22,368 nucleotides of DNA, taken from the IMG/VR virus record IMGVR_UViG_3300006128_000071, positions 1 to 22,368 of that record; one strand, given 5' to 3'. Under the pieces are notes generated by a model. It made no database searches. It was not told the DNA's origin and was given only the letters and a program-made list of their open reading frames with translations. Origin of the DNA: a virus. Within the stretch, counting starts at the first letter, position 1, and every line of letters begins with the position of its first letter. The position numbers and the translations under genes are program-made. This document shows, in pieces, positions 18,213 to 22,368 of the stretch.

Positions 18213-20360
18213 TTAATTTAGCCAATTAGAAGAATCTTCGAAATCAATATCTTCTGGATCTCTCCAAATATCATCTATAAATCCAAAAGGACTAACATTC
18301 TCATCGACTAATCTTTTATTATATTCAAGCACTTCAAGTCGAGCATCATTATTTGATAATAATTTAAAATATTCTTGATGAACTAACCATGAAAATAATA
18401 CACAACACATGACCAAATCATCATGTTCACCATCCTCAGCTGCATATTTTGCGTTATGCTCTACAAATCGATTCATTTCATATAATAGATCATAATCATT
18501 AATTATAAGTTTATCATTTTCAACTAAGCTTTTAAAGTTAGCGCATCCAATTCTTTTGACAGATGTAGTAGTGCGTACTCCAATAGTATATCTAAATCCT
18601 CCCATAGTACCACCTACTTTTTGTCCATTTCTACCTTTGACTTTTGTAGAAAGCACATGTTCATATTCAAGATCATGTTGAAGAATGTCTGCTACTTGGC
18701 CTCCAATATCATTGGTTTCTACTAAGACATATGCATTATTATAGTGTTTTGCAAGATTGTAGATAATGGTTGGATATACTAAAGGAGATATTTCATTATT
18801 TCTATATTTAGCAACTATTTTATATGGAATTTCTGTAATATCAAATACTATAAAAGCAGAATAGTCTATTCCAGCACCACGAGAAGTATCTACAGATATT
18901 AGATATACATGATCTTTTTTTACTTCTTCATACATATCTACATCACCAGAAGTTACTATTGGTTCTATATAGACAAGTTGAGACAATTTAGAAGCATCAA
19001 TAAGAGTATTTGAACTACCTAAAAATTCACAATTATATTCCTGATTAAATTGCCTTTCACTCGTATTAGAAATAGTTTCTTCTTGCCAAGCTTTATCTCT
19101 TCCTGGTATCATTGACCAATGCACTTCACATCTGACATACCTATTCTTACCATTTTCAGAATCTTTCCAAAGTTTATAAAAATAATTCATACCTTTTGGA
19201 GTAGAAGTGATAATAGTTTTTGTAGTTTTACCAGATGAGATTGTAGGATAAACAGAAGTAAAGAATGATTCTGCTAAATTGTTTGGTACGAATGCAAACT
19301 CATCGAGATACACAATATTATATGTTTGTCCACGTGCAGATGATCCGGTGGTTGCAGTAGCAATGGCTTTTGAACCATTTTCAAGTTCAATATCTCCTTC
19401 ATTCCATCGAACTACACCTTGTTGCAACCAATTTGGCAAATACTCAAACATCATTTTAATTCTACTGAGAATTTCTCTAGCTTGTTTATCTTTATTTGCT
19501 AGAATGGCAACTGAAAATGTATCATTGAATATAATTTTATGCAGCAAATATGCTGCTACAGTCGTCGTATTATGTGATAGAATTCCATTGGTATAAAATC
19601 TATGATCTTCTGAACAAACAGTAATATCATACATATTTGATACTCTATTTGTTTCTGTTATTGATATAACTTCTTCTTTACCAGATTCTGTTAAAATATA
19701 ATCACCAGGAACTAAATCTTTACAAAAAACTTCAGATCCATCTTCTCTAAAAAGAATATGAGTATCTGCACACGTTAAACTGTGAGAAGTTGTTACTAAT
19801 TCCCATTCAATATATTCTATAGTTTTGTAAATAGTTGAAGCTGGTTTCCAGCCAGTATCAGTCCATATATCTATATCTTTTAGATCAATAGAATCAATGA
19901 ATTTGCGTTCTACTTGATCAGAAAGTCTAGGCAAATCTGAACTATTTGTTTTTGAAATATGTGCGATGTTAGATCTTTCATTTTCAACTGACAGATTTGA
20001 CACTACATTAGATTTGGATCGCTCATATAACTCTTCTATTCTTACACTATAAGTCTCTTTTGATTTTTTATCAAATACTTTAACAATAGTATTCATATGA
20101 AAACACTTGCCGACTTGGCGTGGCATCTTACAAATTACGAATCGATTATTTTCAAAAGTATTGATCATATTCTCTTGGAATTCCCAAAGATCAAAATTAA
20201 CAAGTCCTTTATCGACATGAACAATTTTGCAATATTTTTTAACAAAATAAATTTGATCGTTTAAGCACTTTTGATATTCTCGGGTCTGTTCAAGAGTCCA
20301 AGATATAGGCACATTTACGTTTTTAAGATTAATATTATTTAAATAATATGGAGATGGCAT
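18213..20360 (-). CDS. 17: Large terminase subunit with an intein inside Walker A (715 aa precursor)
   Basis: Homolog of T4 gp17, the ATP-driven DNA packaging motor and headful nuclease. The spliced product would be 536 residues. The ATPase domain has MPRQVGK (79-85) joined by splicing to TTTVAAYLL, Walker B IVYLDE (349-354) and the coupling motif STPKG (386-390). The nuclease domain shows SVDTSRG (D491), LVETND (E548) and EHDDLV (D647/D648), the expected acidic triad. The intein separates the Walker A lysine from the following threonines, so the motor cannot bind ATP until splicing occurs. The ATG shares one base with the gp16 stop (TAATG), as expected for coupled gp16-gp17 translation. No late promoter of its own is seen. 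Confidence 0.96.
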   Translation of the reverse strand: MPSPYYLNNINLKNVNVPISWTLEQTREYQKCLNDQIYFVKKYCKIVHVDKGLVNFDLWEFQENMINTFENNRFVICKMPRQVGKCFHMNTIVKVFDKKSKETYSVRIEELYERSKSNVVSNLSVENERSNIAHISKTNSSDLPRLSDQVERKFIDSIDLKDIDIWTDTGWKPASTIYKTIEYIEWELVTTSHSLTCADTHILFREDGSEVFCKDLVPGDYILTESGKEEVISITETNRVSNMYDITVCSEDHRFYTNGILSHNTTTVAAYLLHKIIFNDTFSVAILANKDKQAREILSRIKMMFEYLPNWLQQGVVRWNEGDIELENGSKAIATATTGSSARGQTYNIVYLDEFAFVPNNLAESFFTSVYPTISSGKTTKTIITSTPKGMNYFYKLWKDSENGKNRYVRCEVHWSMIPGRDKAWQEETISNTSERQFNQEYNCEFLGSSNTLIDASKLSQLVYIEPIVTSGDVDMYEEVKKDHVYLISVDTSRGAGIDYSAFIVFDITEIPYKIVAKYRNNEISPLVYPTIIYNLAKHYNNAYVLVETNDIGGQVADILQHDLEYEHVLSTKVKGRNGQKVGGTMGGFRYTIGVRTTTSVKRIGCANFKSLVENDKLIINDYDLLYEMNRFVEHNAKYAAEDGEHDDLVMCCVLFSWLVHQEYFKLLSNNDARLEVLEYNKRLVDENVSPFGFIDDIWRDPEDIDFEDSSNWLN
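19569..20105 (-). mobile_element. Terminase mini-intein (179 aa), no endonuclease
   Basis: Precursor residues 86-264. It begins CFHMNTIVKVFD (block A-like), has a block B-like HSLTCADTHILF (H201), and ends with NMYDITVCSEDHRFYTNGILSHN (blocks F and G), with the canonical His-Asn before Thr. Residues ~115-155 form a polar, low-conservation linker (ERSKSNVVSNLSVENERSN) where an endonuclease would sit. No LAGLIDADG, HNH or GIY-YIG motif is visible. It is therefore a splicing-only mini-intein, unable to home by itself. Confidence 0.93.
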
Positions 20361-20764
20361 TATTCGCCTTTAAGAAGCTTAAGCATTTCTGAAGTACTGC
20401 CAACAAAAAGATTGTTATTGACAGTATTTGGTCCTTCTTTCTTAATATCTTTATTAATATCTTTAACTTGTTTACTAAGATTTAAGAGCTTTTGATTAGC
20501 TTCTACTAAATTGTTTATGAGTGTTCCAACAACTTCATATGCTCTTGGATGTTGAGCCTGTTTAGCAAAATCAATCATATCATTTAAAGCAGCCTGGCCT
20601 TGTTCTATAATATCATACAAGTTTTTTCTGGCAAATTCATAATCATTCTCAACTTTATCATCAGTAGTTTCAATAAAAACTGGTCTAACTGAATTTAAAG
20701 TTTCATCTTTTACAGTATAAGGCACTCCTAAGATGTTGCCAAGATTATTGTTATTAGCTATCAT
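20360..20764 (-). CDS. 16: Small terminase subunit (134 aa)
   Basis: Matches T4 gp16 (164 aa) in layout. A central helical oligomerisation region (ENDYEFARKNLYDIIEQGQAALNDMIDFAKQAQHPRAYEVVGTLINNLVEANQKLLNLSKQVKDI) is followed by NTVNNNLFVGSTSEMLKLLKGE, the counterpart of T4's NATVFMGSPTELMDEI segment. The subunit forms rings that regulate gp17 and help recognise DNA for packaging. It is shorter at both ends than T4 gp16. The ribosome binding site (AGG) is weak. The gene begins 11 bases after gp15 and overlaps gp17 by one base, so it is likely read through from upstream. Confidence 0.92.
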   Translation of the reverse strand: MIANNNNLGNILGVPYTVKDETLNSVRPVFIETTDDKVENDYEFARKNLYDIIEQGQAALNDMIDFAKQAQHPRAYEVVGTLINNLVEANQKLLNLSKQVKDINKDIKKEGPNTVNNNLFVGSTSEMLKLLKGE

Positions 20765-20775
20765 AATAAAACCTA

Positions 20776-21600
20776 TTAAATATTACCGAAAAAGTCTATA
20801 ATATATCCATAATTAGAGTTGGCTGAAATTTCAGAAACTGGAATAGATACTGAAGCATTACTTGTTGGATTTCCATTTGCATCTAATCCTGGAACAATAG
20901 TTAGATACTGTGATATTACACTGTTTCCAACACCATCTGCTGCAGTATTAGTTGTAGGCACATAGAAATTAGTAATAACTTCTTTAATTGCTCCTTGATT
21001 ATTTATAGGACCAAAAATATAACCCTTTAAAACAAAATCTAATTCCCATACAATAGCATATCTTTCGTTAAATCCAGCAGCATATGTATCTTGATAATTG
21101 ACTGATTTTAATACTATAGGAATATCCATAACAATATCCATATCTGGAATCAATTTAATGGATGTAGTCCATTCAGGTTTAAAAAATGGAAGAATTTGTT
21201 CTACTATTCGACAAGCATCATCAGCATTTCTAGTTAAAATAGAAAGTGTAATATTAAAATTATATGGTACAGGATTATATTGAGTATTAAGAACATTGCC
21301 ATTTGAAGTAGTAATTTTATTTTTACCAATGGTATTAAGTTTTCTAGTATTATCGTATTCTACACTTTTTATTTCAAAAGACATTCTTGGAAGTACTTGA
21401 TTGACTTCTCTTAATAAATCTGGATTTTCTTGAAGTCTTACTAAAAATCTATCTTTAGGGCCATAAGACAATGGAACTTGTAAAGTTTGCACAACATTCC
21501 CATTTGTATCTACTCGTTCAAGAATGATATCATTGAACAAAGATCCAAATAGTGTTATATATTTTCTTACTGATCCAAAATAAAACTTCCAACCAAACAT
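20776..21600 (-). CDS. 15: Tail terminator / proximal sheath stabiliser (274 aa)
   Basis: Very close in length to T4 gp15 (272 aa), which caps the tail tube and sheath and binds the neck. Shared features are the start MFGWKFYFGSVRKYITLFGSLFNDI, SYGPKDRFLVRL, VLPRMSFEI, NTQYNPVPYNFNITLSILTRNADDACRIVEQILPFFKPEW and a C-terminal YAIVWELDFVLKGYIFGP. T4 has matching residues such as YASKEHFMMKL and QYNPSPIKMIYELSIFTRYEDDMFQIVEQILPYF. The ATG overlaps the gp14 stop by one base (TAATG), with GGAGAA upstream. Confidence 0.95.
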   Translation of the reverse strand: MFGWKFYFGSVRKYITLFGSLFNDIILERVDTNGNVVQTLQVPLSYGPKDRFLVRLQENPDLLREVNQVLPRMSFEIKSVEYDNTRKLNTIGKNKITTSNGNVLNTQYNPVPYNFNITLSILTRNADDACRIVEQILPFFKPEWTTSIKLIPDMDIVMDIPIVLKSVNYQDTYAAGFNERYAIVWELDFVLKGYIFGPINNQGAIKEVITNFYVPTTNTAADGVGNSVISQYLTIVPGLDANGNPTSNASVSIPVSEISANSNYGYIIDFFGNI

Positions 21601-22331
21601 TAATATTCTCCATCTTCAGAAAATGGATTAGTTATTGAAAAATCAATAAATGTATTTGCAAGAGTTTCAAATTCTACATTCTGATTAATTGGATCGATAT
21701 TATCTAAAGTATCATTTTCTTGAACTAGATCATAACCATCTTGAGTAATAAAATGATCTCCGGTTTCAAGTAGATAATAGAAATTATCATCAGCAGTAGA
21801 ATAATTATGTTGAACAGCATCAATTGCTGGTATACCTGTATTAAATACTTCACTATTATAATTGAATTTCTCTAATTGCAATTCATAATATTGTAATGAA
21901 CCATTTTGATAAAAAGATGCTTCATGTTCTACAAATTTAATTTCAAATAAACCATTAGAGAATGGAAAATATACAAGATCACCTTCTCTAGCTCTAACCA
22001 ATCCGTATATAGATCCAATATCTTCAGCAAATCTTCTACGACTTACTGATAATACTAATTTGTCTGCAATACTTAAACCAAACTTGGTAAGAAGATCACC
22101 TTCACCTTGAAAGCCTTCATATGTATTAATATACATTTCCATAGGAATGGCTGTGGTAAATGATGAAGTTGGTGCTTCATCAAATAATTTATCAATATTA
22201 CTAGAATTAGTATTACGAATAACATAATAACAATCTACACCAAAAATCTTAATCATCTCATCAGCAAGATTTTGCCAGAGACGCTGCTCATTTTGATATG
22301 TGTTATTTTTAAAGAAAAACGAAGTTGGCAT
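21600..22331 (-). CDS. 14: Neck protein (243 aa)
   Basis: Homolog of T4 gp14 (256 aa), which with gp13 completes the head and joins it to the tail. Shared signals include an early 'NEQRLWQNLADEMIKIFGVDCYYVIRN' region (T4: LVAESIQMRGVECYYVPRE), MEMYINTYEGFQGEGDLLTKFGLSIADKLVLSVSRRRF and AREGDLVYFPFSNGLFEIKFVEHEASFYQNGS (T4: [30 protein letters not shown]). The C-terminus ends FIDFSITNPFSEDGEY, recalling T4's DPFANKF. Preceded by AAGGA and a late promoter at 22355-22362. Gene 13 would be expected just beyond the right edge. Confidence 0.95.
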   Translation of the reverse strand: MPTSFFFKNNTYQNEQRLWQNLADEMIKIFGVDCYYVIRNTNSSNIDKLFDEAPTSSFTTAIPMEMYINTYEGFQGEGDLLTKFGLSIADKLVLSVSRRRFAEDIGSIYGLVRAREGDLVYFPFSNGLFEIKFVEHEASFYQNGSLQYYELQLEKFNYNSEVFNTGIPAIDAVQHNYSTADDNFYYLLETGDHFITQDGYDLVQENDTLDNIDPINQNVEFETLANTFIDFSITNPFSEDGEY

Positions 22332-22354
22332 AATAGATCCTTTGTTATCTGATC

Positions 22355-22362
22355 TATTTATA
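22355..22362 (-). promoter_or_regulatory. T4-type late promoter for the gp14-gp17 unit
   Basis: TATAAATAGAT on the minus strand, 23 bases upstream of the gp14 ATG. No other late promoter lies between here and gp18 in a credible position, so it probably feeds gp14, gp15, gp16 and gp17. Confidence 0.85.
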
Positions 22363-22368
22363 CAATAT

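Noticed and set aside
21000-21007. TATAAATA on the minus strand inside gp15
   Set aside because: It is more than 230 bases from the next start (gp16) and inside a conserved coding region; probably chance.

Overview
The window is part of the genome of a T4-like myophage, a virulent contractile-tailed phage. It is AT-rich. About three quarters of it is the T4 virion-assembly block in T4 order on the minus strand, read right to left: neck gp14, tail terminator gp15, small terminase gp16, large terminase gp17, sheath gp18, tube gp19, portal gp20, a gp67-like core peptide, an unrecognised hydrophilic protein, prohead protease gp21, scaffold gp22 and major capsid gp23. Nothing here identifies the host. 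The mixture of T4-type late promoters and host-like sigma70 promoters would suit a phage of a proteobacterium, but that is inference.

Left region (1-2219, minus strand): a cluster of small, probably early accessory genes, including a calcineurin-like metallophosphoesterase, a small membrane protein, a CxCxC protein and several unknowns. Many are coupled by overlapping stop and start codons. Promoters of one repeated design drive the cluster: a -35 box merging into TTAATT, a 16-base spacer, TATAAT, and a 7-3-7 inverted repeat (GATATAA-TGG-TTATATC) lying on the -10 box. Three copies point left (54-90, 1657-1693, 2238-2274) and one points right (2408-2444). Between the divergent pair lies a 34-base perfect palindrome (2334-2367).

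Middle region (2400-4820, plus strand): a 66-residue protein, an AAA+ ATPase, a very short ORF, an SprT-like HExxH protein, a secreted protein with HEY repeats, a tRNA-Asn(GUU) with an odd T-loop, and a small lipoprotein. The run ends in a strong terminator hairpin that lies inside the coding region of a convergent minus-strand gene.

Right region (4718-22368, minus strand): downstream of gp23 and its terminator are a 747-residue fibre-like virion protein, a papain-family cysteine protease and a tail-anchored basic protein. The T4 block lies upstream. Late promoters matching TATAAATA precede gp14, gp18, the gp67-like gene, gp22, gp23 and the 747-residue protein, with a weaker variant before gp20.

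The most striking features are two inteins in the DNA packaging motor. One sits in the portal and carries what looks like a decayed homing-endonuclease insert. The other is a mini-intein that splits the Walker A motif of the large terminase. Other points of interest are the repeated promoter/operator/leader cassette with its central palindrome, and a beta-rich module shared by the tail sheath and the fibre-like protein.
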